64,000 bases of DNA, taken from positions 124,001 to 188,000 of the forward strand of contig NZ_BJDH01000005.1 in NCBI RefSeq assembly GCF_005405005.1, written 5' to 3'. The position numbers and the translations under genes were made by a program. Positions 8,448-16,832 of this stretch are shown piece by piece. The first letter of the stretch is position 1. Each line of letters starts with the position of its first letter. The notes under the pieces were generated by a model, which was given only the letters and a program-made list of their open reading frames with translations, ran no database searches and was not told the DNA's origin. This DNA comes from Lactiplantibacillus daoliensis (GTDB taxonomy: Bacteria; Bacillota; Bacilli; Lactobacillales; Lactobacillaceae).

Positions 8448-11087
8448 CTAATGCTTGCGGCGTTTTAATGTGAACCAGGCGACGGTACCGAGTGCAGCAA
8501 TTCCGGAAATACTTAAGCCGGTGACTAGGTATGGTGGGCGATAGGTTAACGTGACAGTGTGCTTGCCTTGGTTAAGTGGCACGGCGACAAACGTGTTGAT
8601 GACTTTCTTCGTGTTGACTGCCTTGCCATCGACGGTAGCATGCCAACCATCAGAGTACGGAATGGTCGTCATCAAGACTTGGTGCTTTTGTTTAATGTTG
8701 ATGGTTCCAGTCAATTTACGACTTGAGTGTTTCGTCAACTGCCAAGGTGACTGTTGCAATGTCTTGGCGGATTGTTTAAATTGATGATTATTCAACTTAT
8801 AAAGCGTAAAGTTCTGCAACCAGAGCGACGTCTTTTTCATTTGAATGCCGAACGTGACCGTTTTACCTTTGCTGTTAGTTGCGACATTGACAGCGATGGT
8901 ATGCCGGTAAGTCGGATATTGTTGTAATTCTTTACCGTTAATATAATAACTAGCGTTAGAAGTCGTTAAGTTCGAGCCTAAAGTAATATAGTAAGAATCA
9001 TTCGTTTGCGGCGTAAACTTAAAGTAGATCGAACCAGTTTTAGCGAGGTCTTTCTTATTTACGACGGCCCCCGTCAAGGTGGTCACTTGCTTCACGTTTT
9101 GGAAGACGACCTGATCAAAGTTTTCTGCTGAAATCAGGCCAGTGGTTGACCGATTTGCCAGCGTTTGATAGATCAATTCTTGGCGGGCAATTGGATCACC
9201 AGTTGTTTTAGGAACTTTCAAATGCAAGATGTTATCTGAAGCCGCAAAGCCTAGGCCAAGCGCATAAGGATTTTGATAAGTCGTTGCCTCAGAGTTACTC
9301 AAACTGGGCTTTTTTTGATAATGAACTAAATCTGGCTTGGTACTCGTAACCGGAATATAGCGATTGTAATTGGCATTGTCAGCTTGTGATTGTGGAATCG
9401 TCTTGGACATGAAGTAGCGCATGTCTAATAAGGAATCGGTAATCAACGTCCCGTTCGAGTAGGTCACAACCCCGTCACCATCAGGTTGTCCAATCGAGCC
9501 AAAGAAGTTCGGAATAATGCTTTCAAAGGTTGAACTAAAATGATCGGCACCATTATAAGCCGCTTGCATCGGATCATCTTTAGTTCGCGTGAACGTTTTG
9601 CCAACCCGATAGAAGTGATTGTCGCTGCCCTTGATTTGATTGACCGTTTTATCCAAGGCAGCGGTATAGTTGCCAAATTCGGATTGTGAAACGTATGAAA
9701 TGTTATTCAGAGAAGCAACAACGTTAATACTCATATCAGTTGCAACTAACAATAAGGCGATTAGATGGTAAATCATTCGATTTTGTTTAGGTGCCAAGAG
9801 TAAAATTAAACTAACTGCCGCAAGCCCAATCGTAATTAACAGATTAGGCACGTTAATGTAGCTCACGTGCTTGAGATTTAAATAAACAGTGCCAAAGAGA
9901 CCAGCCGCTAATGCAAACATGATCGTTCCTTGCCACCAGTTGACGGTTAACTTTTGTGTCAGTGCTTGTGCGCCTAGCCAAACGATCCAGAAACAAAAGA
10001 CAAATGAGAAGCGGTAAGGGTACCAGACTGGAAATTGGTCGGCGTGCCAAAGCAAGTCTAATGGTTCATAACAGAAAGATAAGACTAAAACGGCTGTGAT
10101 CAGCAGAGCACTAACTTTAATGGACCATTTGGGTTGCTTACGTAAGAAGTACAGAATGAAGGCAAATAATACCAGCCAAGCCACATAGAAGTTAGGCTGA
10201 CCAGCTGGCATCTGTTCAAAGTTGAAGCTACCAGTGACGAATTTTGCCAACATTTTCCAAGGCGCGTATTCAAATTTCCAATGGAGCTTGGTCACGTTGT
10301 ATTGAGCTTTACTTTGCATCAACGCCCAGAAAGTTGGTAGGAGCAACCATGCGGATAACGCGACCGCAAGTAGGCCACCCCAGGCAAACTTTAAGAGCTG
10401 TTTGCCAAGCGTTTTTAAATTCTCCCAATATTTAGTTGCACCATACAACCAGTATAGGCAACTGAACAAAATGACCATGTATGCCATGTAGTAATTATCG
10501 ATTAACATGATGGTGAGCCAACCAGCAAACCAACGAACTTTGCCAGTTTTGAAGAGGCGTTCAAGGCCGAGGATAACTAATGGCAAAATTGCGGTCGTAT
10601 CGAGCCAAATCATGTTGAGTTGGTTGGCAACCATCCAACCCATTAAGGCGTAGGCGGTACTGAATGTTGGCACTAGCCAGCCTTTTTGCGTGTGGGTCTT
10701 GGTCAATAACCAGGCAAATGACCAACCGGCAAAGCCGTATTTCAGCACGGTCACGATGAAAATGCCGGTAGTGATCGATGTGCCTGGGAATAGTAAATAA
10801 ATTAAGTTAAACGGACTCATTAAATAGTAAGCCCAGACGCCCACCATTTCGCCGCCAATTGTTTTAGAAAAGGAATAGAAAAAAGCACTTGGATCGTGCA
10901 ACAGGGTATGGCGGAAATAGGCGAAGAGGTCAACGTATTGTTGTCCCAAATCAACTGTTAGCAGGCTACTTGAGCCAAAAGGTGCCATGTGCCGGTAAAT
11001 GAAATAACCGGTCATGATTAGTAATGGCAGCCAAAAACTGACCCACAGCGGCCAAGTGCGTTTGTCAAAGATACGACGGATTCTCAA
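8448..11087 (-). CDS. yfhO: YfhO-family polytopic membrane protein
   Basis: 879 residues. A long N-terminal region of about a dozen membrane helices (for example WPLWVSFWLPLLIMTGYFI), a large extracytoplasmic portion, and one C-terminal helix (GLSISGIAALGTVAWF) followed by a basic tail. This is the YfhO architecture, a GT-C-like fold; Bacillus subtilis YfhO is needed for lipoteichoic acid glycosylation together with a GT2 enzyme that loads an undecaprenyl carrier. No such partner is encoded nearby. TTG start with GAGGTGG upstream. The substrate is not readable from sequence. Confidence 0.85.
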   Translation of the reverse strand: MRIRRIFDKRTWPLWVSFWLPLLIMTGYFIYRHMAPFGSSSLLTVDLGQQYVDLFAYFRHTLLHDPSAFFYSFSKTIGGEMVGVWAYYLMSPFNLIYLLFPGTSITTGIFIVTVLKYGFAGWSFAWLLTKTHTQKGWLVPTFSTAYALMGWMVANQLNMIWLDTTAILPLVILGLERLFKTGKVRWFAGWLTIMLIDNYYMAYMVILFSCLYWLYGATKYWENLKTLGKQLLKFAWGGLLAVALSAWLLLPTFWALMQSKAQYNVTKLHWKFEYAPWKMLAKFVTGSFNFEQMPAGQPNFYVAWLVLFAFILYFLRKQPKWSIKVSALLITAVLVLSFCYEPLDLLWHADQFPVWYPYRFSFVFCFWIVWLGAQALTQKLTVNWWQGTIMFALAAGLFGTVYLNLKHVSYINVPNLLITIGLAAVSLILLLAPKQNRMIYHLIALLLVATDMSINVVASLNNISYVSQSEFGNYTAALDKTVNQIKGSDNHFYRVGKTFTRTKDDPMQAAYNGADHFSSTFESIIPNFFGSIGQPDGDGVVTYSNGTLITDSLLDMRYFMSKTIPQSQADNANYNRYIPVTSTKPDLVHYQKKPSLSNSEATTYQNPYALGLGFAASDNILHLKVPKTTGDPIARQELIYQTLANRSTTGLISAENFDQVVFQNVKQVTTLTGAVVNKKDLAKTGSIYFKFTPQTNDSYYITLGSNLTTSNASYYINGKELQQYPTYRHTIAVNVATNSKGKTVTFGIQMKKTSLWLQNFTLYKLNNHQFKQSAKTLQQSPWQLTKHSSRKLTGTINIKQKHQVLMTTIPYSDGWHATVDGKAVNTKKVINTFVAVPLNQGKHTVTLTYRPPYLVTGLSISGIAALGTVAWFTLKRRKH

Positions 11088-11370
11088 AATGCCACCTCAA
11101 TCTCTTATTAAATCCACAGTAGCCAGTTAAGACCTGTAAAATGGTTACTGAAATTTTATGTCTATCGTCTAGGATAGCATAAGTGACCCAAGTCGTCGGT
11201 TAAAACTTCGTAATGAAATGGGTGAAAGTTAAGTGGCTGAACTTAGTACTGGAAAACGCTAGGTAAGTTGGTTTTAAGTGAGAATCGAGAATTGCGTATA
11301 GATATCAGATCCGACTACAGTTGCTTTAAATTACTGATATGGCGACTGTGTTGACTTTCATAGTCATGAA
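11088..11370. other. intergenic stretch with no recognised gene
   Basis: 283 bases between yfhO and the lipoprotein gene, both on the minus strand. It probably holds the yfhO promoter (a CATAAAAT-like -10 on the minus strand near 11155). I see no ORF and no clear terminator for the lipoprotein gene; an ATCAG/CTGAT pairing near 11310-11340 lacks a T-run. Confidence 0.4.
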
Positions 11371-12021
11371 CTACCCGTTGTTGGCAATCTGATCAATCTT
11401 ACTTTTAGCACCCGGATCTAATTTGCAAGTCCAAGTAATTGTGTGGCCGCCACTTTCAGTTTGCCAATTGTTAAAATTTAACGAATCATTGGTTAGCGTG
11501 TAGGGAATCTCGTAGTTAGCGACTTTGATCAAGTGGTCCGAAATTGTATAAAAATTAGTTGCAACGTTAACTGAGCCTAGCATGACTGAACTGGCCGTTG
11601 TATCGTTGTCAAAATTTATGAATCCGATGCCGTCGTGAACGGTATTTTGTGGTGCCTTTTGTTCATCCATGGCCTGATCGACATCTTCGCCATCAAATTG
11701 TGTTGGGGTTATTGTAAAACTCTTGCCAATTAGTTGTTGTTTGACTTCCGCTAAGTTAGTGTAGTGTGAGCTGGATTCATGACTGCTAGTTGTGGCGCTA
11801 TCAGAATTCTGACTTGATGATGCACTGACAGTTATACTTGTTGATGCAGCTTCACTTGACTTCTTTTTAAGACTTGTTTCTTTCTTCTCACTCACTTTTT
11901 TAACTGATGATACCTTCGAACTGCCTGCAGTATTTGAGCTGGCACGTTGATTGCCGCAACCAGATAATGTGAGTGTAGACATGGTAAGCACTGTCATACC
12001 CAAAATCAGTGATTTTTTCAT
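11371..12021 (-). CDS. secreted lipoprotein with Ser/Thr-rich linker, unknown function
   Basis: 216 residues from the ATG at 12021, which has GGAGGA 6 bases upstream; the longer frame to 12075 has no ribosome site. A lipoprotein signal peptide (MKKSLILGMTVLTMSTLTLS) is followed by the lipobox LSGC. Then comes a Ser/Lys/Thr-rich low-complexity linker of about 65 residues and a C-terminal domain of about 110 residues (starting YTNLAEVKQQLIGKSFTI, ending with TITWTCKLDPGAKSKID). I do not recognise the domain. Anchored outside the membrane; function unknown. Confidence 0.75.
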   Translation of the reverse strand: MKKSLILGMTVLTMSTLTLSGCGNQRASSNTAGSSKVSSVKKVSEKKETSLKKKSSEAASTSITVSASSSQNSDSATTSSHESSSHYTNLAEVKQQLIGKSFTITPTQFDGEDVDQAMDEQKAPQNTVHDGIGFINFDNDTTASSVMLGSVNVATNFYTISDHLIKVANYEIPYTLTNDSLNFNNWQTESGGHTITWTCKLDPGAKSKIDQIANNG

Positions 12022-12183
12022 GGTAATTCCTCCAAAGTAGTTTTGATAGTCAATTAACACTTCCCCGGAGCACATTAATTGCTAACTGATTTTATTATAA
12101 CTTGAAAGACTCAAAAGTATCACAAATGTAGAAGTACCAGCAACCTTTACGTCCAAAATAGACTTACCTAAATTTTGCGCTCC

Positions 12184-12343
12184 GTCAGTCAAAACCGGTG
12201 TGCTGTGGGGGACGACGCTAGCCAAAGAACGGTCTAGCATCTCAATTCAAAGCCGATAAACCCGTCTTTGAATTGCCCCGCGAGCTTAGTCAACCAAGAA
12301 CGCTGACTAAGCTTGCTGACACCGCACACCGATTTTGACTGAC
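12184..12343 (+). other. structured module I of repeat copy A (possible RNA)
   Basis: A 24-base outer stem pairs 12184-12207 with 12320-12343 (22 of 24 paired). It encloses three hairpins: GCTAG/CTAGC; CAATTCAAAG/CTTTGAATTG; AGCTTAGTCA/TGACTAAGCT. The result is a four-way-junction layout. Whether it is transcribed is unknown. Confidence 0.5.
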
Positions 12344-12396
12344 TCCGCTAAGTGTAAATAACTGATTTATCTTTTAAAAATTGCTGGTTAGCCCGA

Positions 12397-12568
12397 GGTT
12401 GTTGTTGATAACATCGGACGTGCAGGTGGCGTTTGACCGGCGTTTCTTGCCGGTCTTACACCACGGACGGTCCGGGAGATTTGCGGTTTAGGCAAAGCTT
12501 CCGGGCGAGGCTCAAGACGTTTCTAAGGCTTGAACCGGTCCCTCGTCCGCATGTTATCGGCAACAATC
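12397..12568 (+). other. structured module II of repeat copy A (possible RNA)
   Basis: The outer stem pairs 12397-12420 with 12544-12568; the departures from Watson-Crick pairing are mostly G-T (G-U in RNA) plus one bulged base. Inner hairpins include GACCGGC/GCCGGTC (inside GTGG/CCAC), TTGC/GCAA and GGCTCAAG/CTTGAACC. Confidence 0.5.
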
Positions 12569-12612
12569 GGAAGCGGCGGTGATCGACTAGTTTTCATTTT
12601 AGATAACCAGTT

Positions 12613-12854
12613 AATGTGAATCTGTCTCGGCTTTGAAACTTTTTGATAAGATCTATTTTTATTCGGACCGAGTTTTAAAGATGCGTATAAATTCATAGTC
12701 GTAAGAATGCCAAATAAGGGGATTTATAGTACACTATTGATTGGTGAATAGGTACAGGGTAAAATAGTACCAGTTATGCAATGATGTCCAATTGCTAGTA
12801 GTATCTGGTAGTTGTTGAGAAATAGCGACCAAATTAAGAACGGGAGCCTGAGAA
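12613..12854. other. upstream region of the PBP gene
   Basis: 242 bases without an ORF. It contains A+T-rich stretches and possible -10 hexamers (TAAAAT near 12761), presumably including the promoter of the PBP gene. No clear operator is seen. Confidence 0.35.
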
Positions 12855-14897
12855 TTGAAACTGTTTAAGAAAGTAACTGCAAACCGTGATCCGAATAAAT
12901 CACATATTCCATTTCGATTGAATTTTTTGTTTTTTATCGTCTTCTTACTATTTGCAGCGTTAATTGGTCAGTTGGCTTACTTACAAGTTGACTATGGGAA
13001 TAAGTTTGCGACGGAAGTTAACTCCGCGAATAACACGACAGCAACCGCTAGCGTGCAGCGTGGTTCTGTCTATGATTCCACTGGTCGTGTCATGGTTGGT
13101 AACAAGTCTCATCAAGCCATTCAATATACAAAAGGTTTGAACGTTGCTTCTACTAAAATGTATTCAATTGCGACGAAATTAAGCAATTATTTAACGGTAC
13201 CAACGGATACGTTAACTGATCGGAACAAGGCCGACTATTATTTATCGAACGCTAAGAATTTAAAAGCCGTTGCAAAACACGTTAAAACTTCTTCAGATTC
13301 AGAGGTGTTATACGACCGTGAAGTCAAATATACGACGGATCATTTGATTGATGATTTTACAGTGGATCAGAAGAATGCCGCTGAAATTTATGCCAAAATG
13401 AGTGGCGCTTATTCGTTGTCGACGGTCAATATCAAAGCGACTGGCGTGACGAGTAAGGAACTCGCCGAAATTGGTGAACATCAATCTCAAATGCCAGGGA
13501 TCAAAGTTGGGACAAGTTGGACCCGTAGTTATCCTAATGGGACTAGCTTAAGCAGTGTGCTTGGGACAGTCACCACTGAAAAGCAAGGGCTACCAAGTGA
13601 TGACATTAAGACGTTGCTGGCACAGGGTTATTCGCGGGACGATTCCGTTGGTCAAAGCCAATTGGAAAAGCAATACGAAAACGTGCTGCGTGGCACCAAG
13701 TCACAGACTGAAGTAAAGACTCAAGATGGGGTCATCAAGAAAGAAATCAAGAAATATGGCGGGCAAAAGGGTGATAACGTTGGGCTAACGATGAACGCTA
13801 AATTCCAAGAAAAAGTCCAAAGTATTGTCATGTCACAAGCTAAATCTGCCGGCTCTGGTAATTCGTATTCAGTTGGTGGCTATGCGGTTGTCCTGAATCC
13901 AACTACTGGCGCAGTTTATGCCTTAGCCGGAGCAAATCGTGATGTTAAGACTGGTAAAGTGACCGAAAACGCCCTCGGAACTATTAACCAATCATTTGTT
14001 ATGGGGTCAGTCGTCAAAGGTGCGACGGTCATGGGTGCGCTACAATCAGGTGTGATTACGCCAACCAGCAGTGCCTTAACCGATACGCCAATCAAATTAA
14101 AAGGGACCGCTGCTAAGACTTCTTGGTTCAATAAGGCGGGTGCTCAAAGTATCGGACTAGATGCTTCAACGGCGATGGAAGTTTCTTCAAACTCGTACAT
14201 GATGCAATTAGCGATGAAGGAAGGCGGGTTCCAGTATGCCTCTGGTAAAGCACTAGACATGCCAACCTCAATTTTTTCTAAGTTGCGTGGCTACTTTAAT
14301 CAATTTGGTTTAGGTGTCTCAACCGGGATCGATTTACCTGGTGAAGCTACTGGGTATGAAGGGACTGCGGATCAAGCCCATATTGGTAATGCGTTAGACT
14401 TGTCCTTCGGTAACTACGATTCGTACACGACCATCCAAGTGGCTCAATACATTGCCACCATGGCGAACGGTGGTAAACGGGTGGCACCACACGTGGTTTC
14501 TTCAATTACGGGAACAAATGCTGATGGTAGTCAAGGTAAGACTAAGGTCAACGTCGGGACACGGGTTTTGAACACGATTGATGTTCCTAGCTCGTATTTT
14601 GATGTTGTGCATACCGGTTATTGGGACGTGGTCCATGGGTCAAACCAATACAAAACTGGGCGAACCTTAGCTGGTTTGTCACCAGCTGTAGCCGCCAAGT
14701 CTGGGACTGCTGAAACGTTCTACAATGCTTCGACACCTACCGAAACATTGAGTTTGGCAACTTATGCGCCATTCAAGAACCCTAAGGTGGCGATTGCGGT
14801 TGTCTTCCCAGGGATGAATAATGGGACGAATAGTACTGTTAACTTGCAGACGGCGATTCAAATTTATAAGGCTTTCTGGAAGTATTATGCGAAATAA
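12855..14897 (+). CDS. pbp2B: class B penicillin-binding protein (transpeptidase)
   Basis: Monofunctional D,D-transpeptidase that cross-links peptidoglycan. 680 residues: short cytoplasmic tail, one membrane helix (FLFFIVFLLFAALIGQLAYL), dimerisation domain, then the transpeptidase domain. The three active-site motifs are present: S385-V-V-K388, S444-S-N446 and K615-S-G617. TTG start with GGGAG upstream. The neighbours are not division genes, so whether it serves septum or side wall is not shown by context; the symbol follows lactobacillar usage and is less certain than the family. Confidence 0.9.
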   Translation: MKLFKKVTANRDPNKSHIPFRLNFLFFIVFLLFAALIGQLAYLQVDYGNKFATEVNSANNTTATASVQRGSVYDSTGRVMVGNKSHQAIQYTKGLNVASTKMYSIATKLSNYLTVPTDTLTDRNKADYYLSNAKNLKAVAKHVKTSSDSEVLYDREVKYTTDHLIDDFTVDQKNAAEIYAKMSGAYSLSTVNIKATGVTSKELAEIGEHQSQMPGIKVGTSWTRSYPNGTSLSSVLGTVTTEKQGLPSDDIKTLLAQGYSRDDSVGQSQLEKQYENVLRGTKSQTEVKTQDGVIKKEIKKYGGQKGDNVGLTMNAKFQEKVQSIVMSQAKSAGSGNSYSVGGYAVVLNPTTGAVYALAGANRDVKTGKVTENALGTINQSFVMGSVVKGATVMGALQSGVITPTSSALTDTPIKLKGTAAKTSWFNKAGAQSIGLDASTAMEVSSNSYMMQLAMKEGGFQYASGKALDMPTSIFSKLRGYFNQFGLGVSTGIDLPGEATGYEGTADQAHIGNALDLSFGNYDSYTTIQVAQYIATMANGGKRVAPHVVSSITGTNADGSQGKTKVNVGTRVLNTIDVPSSYFDVVHTGYWDVVHGSNQYKTGRTLAGLSPAVAAKSGTAETFYNASTPTETLSLATYAPFKNPKVAIAVVFPGMNNGTNSTVNLQTAIQIYKAFWKYYAK

Positions 14898-14914
14898 TTA
14901 AATTGTGTTTTTCG

Positions 14915-14950
14915 ATGCCAGTATCTGAATTGATACTGGTATTTTTTATT
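14915..14950 (+). terminator. terminator after the PBP gene
   Basis: ATGCCAGTATC / GATACTGGTAT followed by TTTTTT. Confidence 0.9.
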
Positions 14951-15023
14951 TAATAATGGTATAGTAGTTCAAGTTAAGGGCTCCAGCCCTGTATTATGCG
15001 AATGAGTTTGGAGGGTTTACAAC

Positions 15024-15173
15024 ATGCGGGTACACATTACTTTAGAATGTACAGAATGCCATGAACGCAACTACTTATCTTCAAAGAACCGTCGGAACAA
15101 TCCGGACCGGGTTGAATTTAAGAAGTACTGTCCACGGGATCACAAAGTTACATTACATCGCGAAACGAAATAA
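15024..15173 (+). CDS. rpmG: 50S ribosomal protein L33
   Basis: 49 residues in the large ribosomal subunit, starting [20 protein letters not shown] with GGAGGG upstream and ending VTLHRETK. It keeps the first Cys pair (C9, C12) and C36, but the fourth zinc ligand is replaced (CPRD), a form common in lactic acid bacteria. Bacilli often carry several rpmG copies, so the exact paralogue is not fixed here. It has its own terminator. Confidence 0.93.
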   Translation: MRVHITLECTECHERNYLSSKNRRNNPDRVEFKKYCPRDHKVTLHRETK

Positions 15174-15197
15174 CAACGGGGTGACCTGTTGTTTTTT
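15172..15197 (+). terminator. terminator after rpmG
   Basis: AACAACGGGG-TGA-CCTGTTGTT followed by TTTTTT; the first A of the stem lies in the stop codon. Confidence 0.85.
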
Positions 15198-15202
15198 CGG
15201 TG

Positions 15203-15290
15203 CATTGTCATTAGACAATGGGTTTCTCATTTGTTGGCAAATGGGTGATTGTTTTCTTAACAATCAGCCGTGTTGATGAATGAGATTTTT
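15203..15290 (+). promoter_or_regulatory. array of three hairpins in front of the folate cyclo-ligase gene
   Basis: Three consecutive perfect small hairpins: CATTGTC/GACAATG (15203-15220), CATTTG/CAAATG (15228-15243) and GATTGTT/AACAATC (15247-15265). TCTCAT (15225-15230) can instead pair with ATGAGA (15280-15285), which precedes TTTTTT. That alternative excludes the middle hairpin. This resembles an attenuator but fits no riboswitch class I know. Confidence 0.4.
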
Positions 15291-15335
15291 TAGTCTTAAG
15301 AGAGAAATTGACTTGAATATAGGAGTGTGATTGTT

Positions 15336-15902
15336 TTGGAGAAAAAGGCTTTTCGTCAACAACAGATCACTCGTTTGACCGAGCTGTCGGACGATGCGCG
15401 AGCACAACAGAATCTGAACTTACAACAACAATTGTTTGCTAGTCCCGCGTGGCAACAAGCTCAAGTGATTGCGACGACGATCAGCAGTGGCATCGAGGTT
15501 GCAACTCAACCAATTATCAGACAAGCTTGGATGGATCATAAACAAGTGGTCATTCCACAAACCTTACCTAAACGCCAAATGGCCTTTAAACCATATACGT
15601 CAGAGACAGTGCTGACTCGCACTAAGTTTGGTATTTTCGAGCCAACAACTGGTGAAACGGTTGCCAAGGATGAGATCGACTTAATCTTGGTTCCTGGTTT
15701 AGGTTACAGTCAAGCTGAACTGGCCCGAATTGGTTTTGGCGGTGGGTATTACGATCGCTACCTCGCTGATTATAGTGGCATTAAACTGACGCTGGCTTTT
15801 CGCGAAATGGTGTTTACGCAGGCTGAATGGCCCGTGGACGCCTATGATATTTTATTGGATCAATTATTGGTTGCAAAGGATGGTGTTGATTACGAACATT
15901 AA
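15336..15902 (+). CDS. 5-formyltetrahydrofolate cyclo-ligase
   Basis: Converts 5-formyl-THF to 5,10-methenyl-THF using ATP, returning stored folate to one-carbon metabolism. 188 residues, the normal size. The family motifs near the C-terminus are clear (DLILVPGLGYSQ, then GFGGGYYDRYL), and the N-terminal basic KKAFRQQQI matches. TTG at 15336 is used because AGGAG (15321-15325) is 10 bases upstream and touches the GTG at 15327. First gene of a unit with rhomboid, yqgQ and glcK; the next gene overlaps its end. Confidence 0.93.
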   Translation: MEKKAFRQQQITRLTELSDDARAQQNLNLQQQLFASPAWQQAQVIATTISSGIEVATQPIIRQAWMDHKQVVIPQTLPKRQMAFKPYTSETVLTRTKFGIFEPTTGETVAKDEIDLILVPGLGYSQAELARIGFGGGYYDRYLADYSGIKLTLAFREMVFTQAEWPVDAYDILLDQLLVAKDGVDYEH

Positions 15903-16566
15903 ACGTTGGTGGCAAACGGAACCAGCGATGACCCAGTTGTTACTGGGGCTCACCGTTGCAGTTTTCTTAGTTGAATGGTTATTAGGTGGCAGCACGGCCA
16001 CGGCAGTGCTCTATCTAATGGGTGCCAAGAACGACCAAGCGATTATTGCGGGCCAGTGGTGGCGCTTTATCACACCAATCTTTTTACATATGGGGTTGAC
16101 CCACATTGCGCTAAATGGGGTGGTCATCTACTTTATGGGTATGCAGATTGAAGCGCTATTTGGTCATTGGCGACTATTAGCAATTTACTTGCTGGGTGGC
16201 ATCAGCGGTAACATCATGAGCTTCGGCTTGTCACCAGACCAGTCAGTCGGTGCTAGTACGGCGATTTTTGCGCTGTTTGGCGCGTTCTTGATGGTTGGTG
16301 AGTCTTTCTGGGAAAACCCAATGATTCGACAATTGACCAGTCAATTTTTATTATTCACCGCGCTGAACTTGGTCTTCGATTTGTTCTCGTCAGGAATCGA
16401 TATTTGGGGGCATGTCGGTGGTTTAATCGGGGGCTTTTTACTCGGTTACATCGTTGGTGTACCGCGAATGGGAAAGATTCCAACCCTCAAACGCGTTTTA
16501 GCTGGGATAACGTTAATAATCGCTTGGTTGGCAATGATAAAATTAGGTTTTACAAATTTTCAATAA
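15886..16566 (+). CDS. rhomboid-family intramembrane serine protease
   Basis: About 226 residues, six membrane helices. The catalytic Ser is in GASTAIFALFGAF and the catalytic His in HVGGLIGGFLLGY; the HMGLTHIALNG motif of helix 2 is also present. Such proteases cleave membrane segments; Bacillus YqgP (GluP) is the positional counterpart, but this protein lacks its long cytoplasmic domain. The frame extends back to 15844, overlapping the preceding gene. TTG at 15886 fits best, AAAGGA lying 5 bases upstream. Confidence 0.9.
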   Translation: MITNIKRWWQTEPAMTQLLLGLTVAVFLVEWLLGGSTATAVLYLMGAKNDQAIIAGQWWRFITPIFLHMGLTHIALNGVVIYFMGMQIEALFGHWRLLAIYLLGGISGNIMSFGLSPDQSVGASTAIFALFGAFLMVGESFWENPMIRQLTSQFLLFTALNLVFDLFSSGIDIWGHVGGLIGGFLLGYIVGVPRMGKIPTLKRVLAGITLIIAWLAMIKLGFTNFQ

Positions 16567-16593
16567 ACTGTATAATTAATCGAGGATATGCAC

Positions 16594-16815
16594 ATGAAAA
16601 CACTTTACGACGTACAACAGTTACTGAAAAAGTTTGGCGTTTACGTTTACGTGGGCAAACGAATTTGGGATATTGAACTCATGGCGATCGAAATTGATCA
16701 TTTGTACCAAGCCGGAGTGCTGGATGCCAAGACGTATGCGCGCGTAAAACTCGTATTGACTCATGAGCACCGGATAGAAGCAGAACATGCGCGTGATGAG
16801 CACACGCATCATTAA
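16594..16815 (+). CDS. yqgQ: YqgQ family protein (DUF910)
   Basis: 73 residues, mostly helical (TLYDVQQLLKKFGVYVYVGK, then WDIELMAIEIDHLYQAGVLD) with a His-rich tail. This is the small YqgQ family of Firmicutes, structure known but function not. The ATG at 16594 is preferred because GAGG is 9 bases upstream. It lies between the rhomboid gene and glucokinase, the same order as yqgP-yqgQ-glcK in Bacillus. Confidence 0.88.
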   Translation: MKTLYDVQQLLKKFGVYVYVGKRIWDIELMAIEIDHLYQAGVLDAKTYARVKLVLTHEHRIEAEHARDEHTHH

Positions 16816-16832
16816 TGGAGGGATTTCGTAAC

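Larger units (their letters stand above)
12101..12612 (+). repeat. long copy (A) of the interspersed structured repeat
   Basis: Closely similar by eye to 57948-58446 from the left end (CTTGAAAGACTCAAAAGTAT at 12101) through AAGCGG at about 12576. The right terminal repeat CTTTCAACC is not found, so this copy has lost or replaced its right end. Bases 12360-12379 can pair with 12591-12612 and close the second module. It sits between a lipoprotein gene and a PBP gene transcribed away from each other. No ORF is conserved with the other copy. Confidence 0.8.

Noticed and set aside
12101-12612. Group II intron or 6S RNA for the repeat core
   Set aside because: No domain V-like hairpin, no intron boundary motifs, and the two-module layout does not resemble 6S RNA.
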